Of a stretch of DNA of 35,036 nucleotides, positions 15,258-23,121 are shown piece after piece. This stretch comes from Acidobacteriota bacterium. Its GTDB lineage: Bacteria; Acidobacteriota; Thermoanaerobaculia; Multivoradales; Multivoraceae. The stretch lies in contig JAGWAG010000047.1 in the NCBI GenBank assembly GCA_021296535.1, positions 1-35,036 of the forward strand. Direction: 5' to 3'. The notes beneath the pieces are model-generated. The model ran no database searches and was not told the origin of the DNA. It was given only the letters and a program-made list of their open reading frames with translations. A program made the translations under genes and the position numbers. How positions within the stretch are numbered: the first letter of the stretch is position 1; every line of letters begins with the position of its first letter.

Positions 15258-17039
15258 CTACCCGCTCGCGGGCGCCTCTCCCCGCGGCGCGCTCACGCCG
15301 CCTCCCCGCCGCGGGTCGGCAACGCCGACGAGCGCCTCGTCCTTTACCCGGATCGCCGACACGTCGCCACTCAAGCCGCGCTCGAAGAGCTCGTGACCAC
15401 GCGCGGCCAGACCTTCGAGTGCCTCGGAAGAAAGGCCACCCTGCTCGTAGAAGATCCGATCGGGCCACGCCTGATGATGTACGCGCGGGCTTTCCACCGC
15501 CTGCTTCAGGGTCATGCCGTGGTCGATCACGTTCGAGATCACGTGGTAGACGGTCGTGATGATCGTCGGGCCGCCCGGCGTGCCGACGACCATCATCAGG
15601 TCGCCCTCCGGGTCGAGGACGATGCTCGGGGTCATCGACGACAGCATCCGCTTGCCGGGGACGATCGCGTTGTTCTCGCCCTCCACCAGCCCGAACTGGT
15701 TCGGCTGACCCGGTGAAGCGGCGAAGTCGTCCATCTCGTTGTTCAGCAGGAACCCGGCGCCGGTCACCGTGACCGCGTTGCCGTAGCCGCTGTTGATCGT
15801 GGTCGTGATCGACGCCGCATTGCCCCAGCGGTCGACGACGGAGTAGTGGGTCGTCTCGGTACTTTCGGCCGGCGGCGCGACCTCGACCGGTGGCAGCGGC
15901 CGCGCCCGCGCGGGATCGATCTGCGCCCGCAGCCCGTCAGCGTAGTCCTGGGACTCGAACTGCGCCCGCGGAACGTCGACGAAGTCCGGGTCGCCGAGCA
16001 GCGTGTTCCGATCGCGGAACGCGAGCCGCATCGTCTCGGCTTCCAGGTGGATCAGTTCGGCGCTGCCGAACGGAGGCAGGGGATCCCAACCTTCCAGCAC
16101 GTTCAGGATCAGGCCCATGGTCAGGCCGCCCGAAGAGACCGGCGGCATCGAGTAGATCGTGTGGCCGCGGTACTCCACCTCGACCGGCTCTCGCCACGCG
16201 GGTGCGTAGCTCTCCAGGTCCTCGTGCGAGATCAGGCCTCCGCCCCGCTCCATCTCGGCGACGATCAGATCGGAGACCGGGCCGCGGTAGAAGCCGTCCG
16301 GGCCCTGCTCGGCGATCGCCGTCAGGGTGGCCGCCAGGTCGGGCTGCTCAAGAAGCGTCCCCGGCGCCGGCGCCTCGCCATCGACGAGAAACTGCTCCGC
16401 GCTGGCCGGGAAGCGGTTCAGCCGGTCAACCGCCGACCCGAGGCTCCGCGAGCGCACTTCATCGACCTCGTGGCCCCGAGCGAGCTCGATCCCCGGCGCC
16501 ACCAGGTCGGCCCAGGGCAGGGACCCGACCTGCTGGTGCATCTCCCACAAACCGGCCACCGAGCCCGGAACGCCCGCCGCCAGGTGGCCGATCACGGCGT
16601 TCTCCGTTACCTTGCCCTCGTCGTCGAGGAACATGTCGCGGGTGGTCGCGCCCGGCGCCTTTTCGCGGTAGTCGAGCGCCCGCACCTCGCCGTCGTTCGA
16701 GCGGTAGACGAGGAAGCCGCCGCCGCCGATGTTGCCCGCCGCGGGAAGAACCGCCGCCAGAGCGAAACCGACCGCCACCGCGGCGTCGACCGCGTTGCCA
16801 CCCTGCTCGAGGACGCGCGCGCCGGCCGCCGACGCCAGGCCATGGCCGCTCGAGACCATGCCATGCCGGCCTTCCGCCGCCGGTGCCTTGCCTTCCAGGC
16901 TCCAGGCCGCCGAGGCCTCGGTATCGCCCGCCGATTCCGCCCTCGTGCAGGCAACTCCGAGCAGCACGGCAGGAGCGACGCAGCCGGCTATCAGGCGCTG
17001 AACGAGCGGACGCGAGGCAATGGTCGCGAACCGGCTCAT
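15258..17039 (-). CDS. ggt: Gamma-glutamyltranspeptidase, probable lipoprotein
   Basis: Periplasmic N-terminal nucleophile hydrolase that cleaves or transfers the gamma-glutamyl group of glutathione and similar peptides, 593 aa. Large-subunit features are HGMVSSGHGLAS and GGNAVDAAVAVGFALAAVLP, followed by NIGGGGFLVYR. The autocleavage and nucleophile site is ESTETTHYSVVDRWGNAAS, where Thr396 would start the small subunit. Substrate-binding motifs follow, such as GFLLNNEMDDF and SSMTPSIVLD. A lipobox-like LLGVAC near residue 30 suggests a membrane-anchored lipoprotein. It is divergent from the GCS2 ligase gene (82 bp gap) and is followed by the short ORFs and the MFS gene. Confidence 0.95.
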   Translation of the reverse strand: MSRFATIASRPLVQRLIAGCVAPAVLLGVACTRAESAGDTEASAAWSLEGKAPAAEGRHGMVSSGHGLASAAGARVLEQGGNAVDAAVAVGFALAAVLPAAGNIGGGGFLVYRSNDGEVRALDYREKAPGATTRDMFLDDEGKVTENAVIGHLAAGVPGSVAGLWEMHQQVGSLPWADLVAPGIELARGHEVDEVRSRSLGSAVDRLNRFPASAEQFLVDGEAPAPGTLLEQPDLAATLTAIAEQGPDGFYRGPVSDLIVAEMERGGGLISHEDLESYAPAWREPVEVEYRGHTIYSMPPVSSGGLTMGLILNVLEGWDPLPPFGSAELIHLEAETMRLAFRDRNTLLGDPDFVDVPRAQFESQDYADGLRAQIDPARARPLPPVEVAPPAESTETTHYSVVDRWGNAASITTTINSGYGNAVTVTGAGFLLNNEMDDFAASPGQPNQFGLVEGENNAIVPGKRMLSSMTPSIVLDPEGDLMMVVGTPGGPTIITTVYHVISNVIDHGMTLKQAVESPRVHHQAWPDRIFYEQGGLSSEALEGLAARGHELFERGLSGDVSAIRVKDEALVGVADPRRGGGVSAPRGEAPASG

Positions 17040-17121
17040 CGCGGCGAAGACCGTATCAGAGCAGCCGGATACGCTTTAGCGGTCCCGCAACGAACCCCTT
17101 CCCCTGCTCAGGAGAAGAACC
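17040..17121. promoter_or_regulatory. Divergent ggt / GCS2 ligase intergenic region
   Basis: Eighty-two bases separate the two start codons and must hold both promoters. A purine-rich AGGAGAAG (about 17109-17116) serves as the ribosome site for the ligase ATG at 17122. No clear -35/-10 pair was found. Confidence 0.45.
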
Positions 17122-18231
17122 ATGCAGACGAAGCTCCCCGAGCTGACGATCGGTATCGAAGAGGAATACCAGATCATCGACCCCGAGAGTCGGGAGTTGA
17201 AACCCTTCATCCAGAAGTTCCTCGAGCAGGGTCAGATCGTTCTCCAGGAGCAGATCAAGGCGGAGCAGTTGCAGTGCCAGGTCGAGGTCGGCAGCGACGT
17301 CTGCCGCACGATCGGCGAGGCCCGCCAGGAATTGATCCGCCTGCGGCGATCGATCTCCCATCTCGCGTCCCGGAACGGTCTGTCGATCGCCGCCGCCAGC
17401 ACGCATCCATTCTCCTCCTGGCAGGAGCAGGACGTCACCGAGGCCCAGCGCTACATCAAGCTGCAGGAGAACTTCGGCGACGTCGCCCGCCGCATGCTGA
17501 TCTTCGGCATGCACGTCCACGTAGGCGTGCCGGACAAGGACCTGCGCATCGACGTGATGGACCAGTCGCTCTACTTCCTGCCTCACCTGCTGGCGCTGTC
17601 GACGAGTTCGCCGCTCTGGCAAGGGCGGGACACCGGGCTCAAGTCCTACCGCTCGGTGGTCTTCGAGAGCCTCCCCCGCTCCGGTCTGCCGCCCTCGCTC
17701 CGGTCCTACGCCGAGTACGAGCGCCTCGTGAACGTTCTCGTCAAGACGAAGTGCATCGAGGAGCCCACGCAGATCTGGTGGGACGTCCGGCCTCATCCCA
17801 AGTTCCCGACGATCGAGTTCCGCGTCTGCGACGTCTGCACGAAGATCGAGGAGGCGCTGTGCCTGACGGCCCTGTTCATGGCGATCGTCGGCAAGCTGAT
17901 CCGCCTGCGGCGCAACAACCAGGCCTGGCGCCGCTACCCCCGCCACCTGCTCTACGAGAACAAGTGGCGGGCGATGAGATACGGCATCGACGGCAAGCTG
18001 ATCGACTTCGGCAAGGCCGAGGAGGTGCCGCTGCGGTTCCTGACCCTCGAGTTGATGGAGTTCGTCGACGACGTGCTCGACGAACTCGGCATCCGCAAGG
18101 AAGCCGAGTACGTCCACACGATCCTCGCCGAAGGCACCAGCGCCGACCGCCAGTTGAAGCGAGCCGAAGAAGGCGACCTGAACGCCGTCGTCGACGGACT
18201 GATCGCAGAGACCCGCGAAGGGTTCGACTGA
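17122..18231 (+). CDS. GCS2-family carboxylate-amine ligase (glutamate-cysteine ligase-like)
   Basis: ATP-dependent ligase of the GCS2 (YbdK/EgtA-like) family, 369 aa, expected to join the gamma-carboxyl of glutamate to an amine, classically cysteine in the first step of glutathione-type thiol synthesis. The N-terminal signature is LTIGIEEEYQIIDPESREL. The metal and substrate region includes AASTHPFSSWQEQ, FGMHVHVGVPD and the WWDVRPHPKFPTIEFRVCD block. Members vary in substrate, so cysteine is an inference. The neighbouring divergent ggt and the glutathione-dependent dehydrogenase elsewhere in the window are consistent with thiol metabolism. No glutathione synthetase gene is in the window. 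Confidence 0.88.
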   Translation: MQTKLPELTIGIEEEYQIIDPESRELKPFIQKFLEQGQIVLQEQIKAEQLQCQVEVGSDVCRTIGEARQELIRLRRSISHLASRNGLSIAAASTHPFSSWQEQDVTEAQRYIKLQENFGDVARRMLIFGMHVHVGVPDKDLRIDVMDQSLYFLPHLLALSTSSPLWQGRDTGLKSYRSVVFESLPRSGLPPSLRSYAEYERLVNVLVKTKCIEEPTQIWWDVRPHPKFPTIEFRVCDVCTKIEEALCLTALFMAIVGKLIRLRRNNQAWRRYPRHLLYENKWRAMRYGIDGKLIDFGKAEEVPLRFLTLELMEFVDDVLDELGIRKEAEYVHTILAEGTSADRQLKRAEEGDLNAVVDGLIAETREGFD

Positions 18232-18242
18232 GGGGCTCACCC

Positions 18243-18423
18243 GTCTGCTCTGGGGTCCGAAGGGGAGGGTCCCAGCGGACGCTCGCGCTCCCTGAGTGGT
18301 GGGGGAGGTTGGCGCTCGCTGCGGTCGGCTGCGCTCCGGTTGGGTGTCGGTTCATGCAAGCGCGCCGGCCGTCGCTTGCCGACAGCCTCGCTGGGACCCT
18401 CCCCTTCGGACCCCGGCGCAGAC
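18243..18423. repeat. Large structured element with 26-bp perfect terminal inverted repeats
   Basis: Arms at 18252-18277 and 18389-18414 (starting GGGGTCCGAAGGGG) are perfect reverse complements over 26 bp. Six further paired bases (GTCTGC 18243-18248, GCAGAC 18418-18423) extend the stem after a 3-nt internal loop. The 111-bp interior has its own stem, GCAAGCG (18356-18362) with CGCTTGC (18373-18379). It has no ORF of its own and no obvious target-site duplication. It lies between the convergent ligase and VanZ-like genes. It could be a MITE-like non-autonomous element or a very large terminator. Confidence 0.85.
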
Positions 18424-18457
18424 TGGCGGCATCGACTGCGTCGCGTGGCAACCGCGG

Positions 18458-19585
18458 TCAGGACCGTGTTCCGGCGCGCCGGGCCGAAACCAGAGCAACG
18501 AAAACGCCCAGGAGGAGAGCGGAGAGAAGCAGAGTGGGCCCGAGGAAGCGGGGCCAGATCCAGATGCGGTTGCCGCCAGCGAGGCTTTCGTACGAAGGCA
18601 CCGGGACGGCCCCTTCCTGCTGGAGTCGCCGGACCCTGTCCGCGGGGAAGGCGTGGCGAAGGCCGCCGTCGGGATTCCGAACTTCTGCCAGGACCGCCGG
18701 GTAGTAGCGACTGGCGGCGGTGGGCCAGTCTTCGGCGTCGAAGGCCTCGTTGCGGGCCTGGACGTGCCAGGTGGCCTCGTTCAGGAAGTGGTCCTGGATA
18801 TGCCAGGGCTGGAAGGGCGGGTTGAGCGGTGGTTTCGTGGGCCAGCGGGCGAAGCGGTTCTCGTTGAGTCGTTCGAGCCGGTCGGGGCTGTAGTAGCTGC
18901 GGAAGCTGCCGAGTTCCGGGTCGGTTATGCGGTGGCCGAGGTTCGCGAGGTCGACGAGGCCGAACGAAGCGACGACGAGGACGGCCCAGAGGACCGCGAT
19001 GGTCCGGCGTTCAGCCGGGGCGGGTGCCCGGGTGTCGAATCCGAAGAGCCCCAGCCCGAAGACGACGCCGCAGCCGGCGGCCGAGGCGTTCAGCACACAG
19101 TCGTAGAAGTCGCCTACGCGGACCCAGACGAGCCACTGGACGAACTCGTCGGCAAGCCCGACGAGCGAGGTCAGGACGGCGGCGGAGAACGCGGCGGCGA
19201 TGGCCGACCGGCCGCCGCGCAGAAAGGCCCGGTAGAGCAGCAGCGCGACGAGCCCGTAGAGGACGAGGTGCATCCGTTCGAGAGCGGACTCCTCCGGGCG
19301 GCCGCGGGCCAGCGCGGTTGCCTGCGTCACGGCACAGACCGCCCCGACTGCGAGCGCCGTGTAGTTGGTCCACCGAAGCCGCTTCGCGGAGCGAACCACC
19401 CAGATCACGAACGCCGCCGCCGCGACCCAGAACAGGATCGTCGGCACGATGATGAGAAGCGAACGGTCGACTTCTTCCTCAATCCACCGTGTCAGGCGGC
19501 CGAGGAAGGGCGCCGAACCAACGATCCAGAGCACGAGGAGGATCGGTGCGGCGAAGCCGGTCGGTCGCGTGGGCTTTGAGGACAC
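18458..19585 (-). CDS. VanZ-like membrane protein
   Basis: Integral membrane protein of about 375 aa. Its first half resembles VanZ: ERMHLVLYGLVALLLYRAF, then LADEFVQWLVWVRVGDFYDC followed by LNASAAG, matching the VanZ pattern of His, DE-x2-Q and GD-x2-D-x2-N. The central part is soluble and rich in aromatic residues (SFRSYYSPDRLERLNENRFA, PPFQPWHIQDHFL), and a final membrane helix (LLLSALLLGVFVALVSA) precedes the basic C-terminus. VanZ domains are linked to glycopeptide tolerance in some bacteria, but most members have no known role. I choose GTG 19585; a further ATG at 19642 would overlap the divergent methyltransferase gene. Confidence 0.65.
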   Translation of the reverse strand: MSSKPTRPTGFAAPILLVLWIVGSAPFLGRLTRWIEEEVDRSLLIIVPTILFWVAAAAFVIWVVRSAKRLRWTNYTALAVGAVCAVTQATALARGRPEESALERMHLVLYGLVALLLYRAFLRGGRSAIAAAFSAAVLTSLVGLADEFVQWLVWVRVGDFYDCVLNASAAGCGVVFGLGLFGFDTRAPAPAERRTIAVLWAVLVVASFGLVDLANLGHRITDPELGSFRSYYSPDRLERLNENRFARWPTKPPLNPPFQPWHIQDHFLNEATWHVQARNEAFDAEDWPTAASRYYPAVLAEVRNPDGGLRHAFPADRVRRLQQEGAVPVPSYESLAGGNRIWIWPRFLGPTLLLSALLLGVFVALVSARRAGTRS

Positions 19586-19626
19586 ACGGCTATCATGAAC
19601 CAACCGGAAGCCGAAAAGGAGCCCCC

Positions 19627-20703
19627 ATGGCCGAACCTGCACTGCGTACTGCTCAGCACACCATAGAGACCCGGCACCCTCGTCCCGTCACCGCGAACAG
19701 CGGAGGCGAACTGAGAGAGGCGCTCGACGACTTCCTCGAACTGAAGGAGATGGCCGCCGCCCAGGAGGCGGATCGTGCCCTGCACGATCAACCGCAGATG
19801 GTGAGTCGCTACTACGATGTGGTCACCAAGTTCTACGAGTACGGCTGGGGGCAGTCGTTCCACTTCTGCCCCCGCCGTTCCGGGGAGGGCCTCCAGGCGG
19901 CACTGCACCGTCACGAGACCGGCGTGGGCGAACTCCTGGCCCTCGGGCCGGGAACGAAGGTCGCCGACATCGGATGCGGTGTCGCCGGGCCACTGGTCAC
20001 GATCGCCGGGGCCACCGGCGCCAGCATCACCGGCATCAACTTCAACGCGTACCAGATCGCGAGGGGCGAGCGATCGGTGCGCCGCGCCGGTCTTCAGGAA
20101 ACGTGCGACTTCCTGCTCGCCAGCTTCATGGACGTGCCTCTCGAAGACGGCCACTTCGACGCCGCGTACTCGTTCGAAGCGACTTGCCACGCGCCCGACA
20201 GGGCCCTCTGCTTCAAGGAGCTCCATCGGCTGCTCAGGCCGGGAGGCGAGCTCGCCCTGATCGACTGGTGCCTGACCGACAACTTCGACGAGGAGGATCC
20301 GGGCCATCGCGACATTCGGGACCGGGTCGAGTTCGGAAACGCGACGCCCAACCTGCCCACGACCTCTCGCCAGCTCGACCTGGTCCGAAGTGCCGGTTTC
20401 GAGGTTCTCTCGAGCTGCGACCAGGCGCTCGAAAGCGACCCGGGCACTCCCTGGTACCGGTCGCTCCAGGGGCGTGACTTCTCACTCGCATCACTCGGAC
20501 GGATTCCCGTCGGCCGATGGTTTACCGCCAGGGCGACCGGCCTGCTGGAGCTGCTCCGCATCGCGCCTGCCGGCACGAGTGAGGCCGCCCGCATCCTCAA
20601 CGTGGCGGCCGACGCCCTCGTCGAGGCCGGCGTGGCGGGCATCTTCACGCCCTCCTTCCTGATTCACGCGCGCAAGCCGGGCGGCGAATCGATCTCTTCG
20701 TAG
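19627..20703 (+). CDS. Sterol C-24 methyltransferase (SMT/ERG6) homologue
   Basis: SAM-dependent methyltransferase, 358 aa, matching the sterol side-chain methylase family throughout. Region I is YYDVVTKFYEYGWGQSFHF (residues 62-80). SAM motif I is VADIGCGVAGP (112-122), followed by GINFNAYQI. The ERG6 signature EATCHAPD lies at 184-191, and IDWCLTDNFDEEDPGH corresponds to the third ERG6 region. The C-terminal third (GFEVLSSCDQAL, PWYRSL) fits the SMT C-terminal domain. SMTs methylate C-24 of sterol side chains; bacterial members are known but uncommon. An AAGGAG site (19616-19621) precedes the ATG. It is first in a set with the Rieske and propeller genes. It could act on another isoprenoid, but the sterol signatures are strong. 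Confidence 0.85.
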   Translation: MAEPALRTAQHTIETRHPRPVTANSGGELREALDDFLELKEMAAAQEADRALHDQPQMVSRYYDVVTKFYEYGWGQSFHFCPRRSGEGLQAALHRHETGVGELLALGPGTKVADIGCGVAGPLVTIAGATGASITGINFNAYQIARGERSVRRAGLQETCDFLLASFMDVPLEDGHFDAAYSFEATCHAPDRALCFKELHRLLRPGGELALIDWCLTDNFDEEDPGHRDIRDRVEFGNATPNLPTTSRQLDLVRSAGFEVLSSCDQALESDPGTPWYRSLQGRDFSLASLGRIPVGRWFTARATGLLELLRIAPAGTSEAARILNVAADALVEAGVAGIFTPSFLIHARKPGGESISS

Positions 20704-20719
20704 CGGTTGGAGTTTCCTC

Positions 20720-21865
20720 ATGGGCTTCAGAACGCGCCGTTCAAACCACCGGGAGCCCCAAACCTCCGACGATCTCCGTCTCGCCGGCTATCCCCACCCC
20801 TTCCCGGACGGCTGGTACCGGCTGATGACCTCGAAGTCGCTCCGGCGCGGTCAGGTGCGCTACCTCGAGTGCCTCGGGAGGTCGCTGGTTGTGTGGCGCA
20901 GCGAAGATTCGGACGACGTACACGCGATGCAGGCGTTCTGCCCCCACCTCGGCGCGAACCTCAGGCACGGCCGCGTCCGCGAGGACCGCATCGAGTGCCC
21001 GTTTCACAACTGGCAATTCACAGGGGACGGACGGCCGGCCTGCGTGCCCTACAGCGACACGGCGCCGACCCGCGTCGCCGCCGAGAGCTTCCCGGTACAG
21101 GACGTGCATGGGCAGATCTTCATGTATCACCGCAGCGACGGCGCCAGACAGCAGGCCGGCGATGAGCTGCCGTACCCCGTCCCCCGGCTCCCGGAAGTCG
21201 ACGACGGGAGCTTCGTCTACCGCGGGCACTACGACGCCGGCCGCGTGCAGATGCACATCGTCGAGTTCATCGAGAACGCCGCCGACTTTGCCCACTTCAT
21301 CTACATCCATGAACAGATGAACGTCCCGTGGACCGGAATCCCGGTCCCCGGCATCAAGATCGAACACACGCCCGGCGTGGAGTTCCCCAAGGACCGGCCC
21401 TGGACGATGCACTTCCTCGACGAGGCCGTGCTCAAGTTCCGCGACCGTCCTCTCGAGCGGACACGGACACGGGCCCGGGCCACGTTCACCGGTCCGGCCA
21501 GCATCGTGAACTTCAGGTTCTTCATTCCCGACGCGGGTGAGATCGACCTGTGCCAGACGCACCTGCCGGTCGGGCCGCTTGAGCAGCAGGTCGACTTCCA
21601 CTGGTTCGCCGATCGAAAGCTCCCGCGCTTTCTGGTCTGGTACGTCGTCGGCAGTTGGATCGCCCAATGGCGTCACGACATCGAGATCTGGGAGAACAAG
21701 ACCTATCTCGACCACCCGACGCTCTGCCGCGACGACGGGCCCGTCGTTCGCATGCGGCGCTGGTACCGGCAATTTTTCCCGGACGCGCTGCCGGCGGCAG
21801 GGTCGCCGCGGGAAGCGCCGGGCGAACCAGCCGAACGCAGGCTGGTCGGAGTGGCCTCCAACTGA
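20720..21865 (+). CDS. Rieske oxygenase, DAF-36/Neverland/SdmA-like (sterol-type)
   Basis: Non-heme iron oxygenase, 381 aa. The Rieske cluster ligands are Cys74-x-His76 (FCPHLGANL) and Cys93-x2-His96 (CPFHNWQF). The mononuclear iron site has the Nx2Dx2Hx4H pattern in ENAADFAHFIYIH (Asn186, Asp189, His192, His197), with the third ligand probably the Asp in HDIEIWENKTY. The N-terminus (PFPDGWYRLM, then RYLECLGRSLVVWR) and C-terminus (WENKTYLDHP, MRRWYRQFF) resemble cholesterol 7-desaturases and bacterial sterol C-4 demethylases. The reaction is therefore probably desaturation or oxidation of a sterol ring. GGAG precedes the ATG; 16 bp separate it from the methyltransferase. No ferredoxin reductase is encoded nearby. 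Confidence 0.82.
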   Translation: MGFRTRRSNHREPQTSDDLRLAGYPHPFPDGWYRLMTSKSLRRGQVRYLECLGRSLVVWRSEDSDDVHAMQAFCPHLGANLRHGRVREDRIECPFHNWQFTGDGRPACVPYSDTAPTRVAAESFPVQDVHGQIFMYHRSDGARQQAGDELPYPVPRLPEVDDGSFVYRGHYDAGRVQMHIVEFIENAADFAHFIYIHEQMNVPWTGIPVPGIKIEHTPGVEFPKDRPWTMHFLDEAVLKFRDRPLERTRTRARATFTGPASIVNFRFFIPDAGEIDLCQTHLPVGPLEQQVDFHWFADRKLPRFLVWYVVGSWIAQWRHDIEIWENKTYLDHPTLCRDDGPVVRMRRWYRQFFPDALPAAGSPREAPGEPAERRLVGVASN

Positions 21866-21867
21866 AC

Positions 21868-22986
21868 GTGCCGCGGACACTCACATGGACGTGCGTCCTG
21901 CTGGCCGGACTGACCGCGCCGGCGCCGGCGGCCGACCCGGAGGCGAGCCCGGTGCTCCGCATCGAACGCTGGATCGAGGGCGGCGGCCGGCTCGACTGGT
22001 CCCGCCAGGGCGAGTGGCTGGCCTACGACAAGGCCGGAGAGGACGGCCGCTACGACATCTACATCACGTCGACGGACCTCCTGGCCGAGCGCTGCCTGAC
22101 CTGCGAGATGTACGCGTTGCGGAAGGACAACGCGATGAACCCGGTCTGGCACCCCGCCGGCGAACGCCTCATCGTCCAGGTGCAGAGCCGCCCCAAGCGG
22201 CTCAAGTTCATTGCCGATCCGCTGCAGCTCCTGACTCCCGACCGGGCGGTGCACAGCGAGCTCTACGACATCGACCGCAGGGGCAAGCACTTCACGCTCC
22301 TGACCCGGTTCGGCGACAATGGCACCGCGGTGCTCGATCCCCACTTCGCCTTCGACGGCGAGCGGCTGTTGTGGAGCGAGCGCGTCAAGGCGCGCAAGGG
22401 CCGCTACGGCGCCTGGCAACTGCGCAGCGCCCGATTCCAGGTCGGCCGCACCGGCATCCCCAAACTACGCCGGATCCAGTCGTACCCGGTGCCCACCGAC
22501 GCGCTGATCGTGCCCCAGGGCTACACCCCCGATGACCGCGGCGCCCTGGTCGCGGCGAACTTCGAGCCCGGGCAGTCGCCCGACACCCTCGACCTTTACC
22601 GAATCCGCTTCGACGGCGGCGAGCCGGAACGGCTGACCCACACGCGCGGCGGAGCCGAGGAGTACGTCCGGCTGTCGCCGACAGGCCGCCACCTCGCCTT
22701 CACGTCGAACGCCGAGATCCGCGGCACGGAACCCGGGCAGTCGGTGCCGCCGACAGCCCGACGCGAGCTGTGGTTGATGGACGCGGATGGCTCGAACAAA
22801 CGCCGGCTCACCTTCTTCAACGACCCGCCCTCCGACCACAGTCTGGGCCACACCTACGTCGGCGACCTGGCCTGGAGCCCGCGCGGCGACCAGATCGCCG
22901 TACACGTCATGTGGGGCAGCGAGGATGGCGGACGACCGCGAGAAGCGGTGTACCGTATCGATCTTGTTTCGTCCTTCCGGCGCTAG
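21868..22986 (+). CDS. Secreted TolB/WD40-like beta-propeller protein
   Basis: Exported protein of 372 aa with a signal peptide (PRTLTWTCVLLAGLTAPAPA). Repeated propeller-type strands follow, such as LDWSRQGEWLAYDK, NPVWHPAGERLIVQV, RLSPTGRHLAFTSN and LAWSPRGDQIAVHVMW. It contains LMDADGSNKRRLT, the typical TolB/PD40 blade. GTG 21868 starts 2 nt after the Rieske stop, so the genes are likely co-transcribed and coupled. It has no peptidase or hydrolase domain. A periplasmic binding or scaffold role for the product or substrate of the upstream enzymes is only inference. Confidence 0.75.
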   Translation: MPRTLTWTCVLLAGLTAPAPAADPEASPVLRIERWIEGGGRLDWSRQGEWLAYDKAGEDGRYDIYITSTDLLAERCLTCEMYALRKDNAMNPVWHPAGERLIVQVQSRPKRLKFIADPLQLLTPDRAVHSELYDIDRRGKHFTLLTRFGDNGTAVLDPHFAFDGERLLWSERVKARKGRYGAWQLRSARFQVGRTGIPKLRRIQSYPVPTDALIVPQGYTPDDRGALVAANFEPGQSPDTLDLYRIRFDGGEPERLTHTRGGAEEYVRLSPTGRHLAFTSNAEIRGTEPGQSVPPTARRELWLMDADGSNKRRLTFFNDPPSDHSLGHTYVGDLAWSPRGDQIAVHVMWGSEDGGRPREAVYRIDLVSSFRR

Positions 22987-22995
22987 CAGTATCGT

Positions 22996-23068
22996 CGCCG
23001 CTTCGCGGCGCGTGTACCTGGCCGCCTGCGGCGGCAGCCGGCCAGACGGCCGGCGCACCCAGTCGGTG
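22996..23068. repeat. REP-like palindromes after the propeller gene
   Basis: A hairpin CGCCGC-TTC-GCGGCG (22996-23010) is followed by GCCGCC-TGC-GGCGGC. A reverse-orientation REP-like unit comes next, ending GCCGGCGCACCCAG, with the stem GCCGGCC-AGAC-GGCCGGC. This is the same unit as at 5741. The cluster could end transcription from the three-gene set upstream. Confidence 0.75.
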
Positions 23069-23121
23069 CCGCTCACGCCTTGGACTCGCAGACGCAACAC
23101 CACCCCACTCGAGGAATCCGT

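Noticed and set aside
15785-18704. A long plus-strand frame across ggt and the GCS2 ligase
   Set aside because: It overlaps two genes with clear catalytic motifs in other frames and encodes arginine-rich sequence only.
18296-19579. A 427-codon plus-strand frame opposite the VanZ-like gene
   Set aside because: Acidic and glycine-rich, with no domain pattern. The minus-strand frame has membrane helices and VanZ-like motifs.
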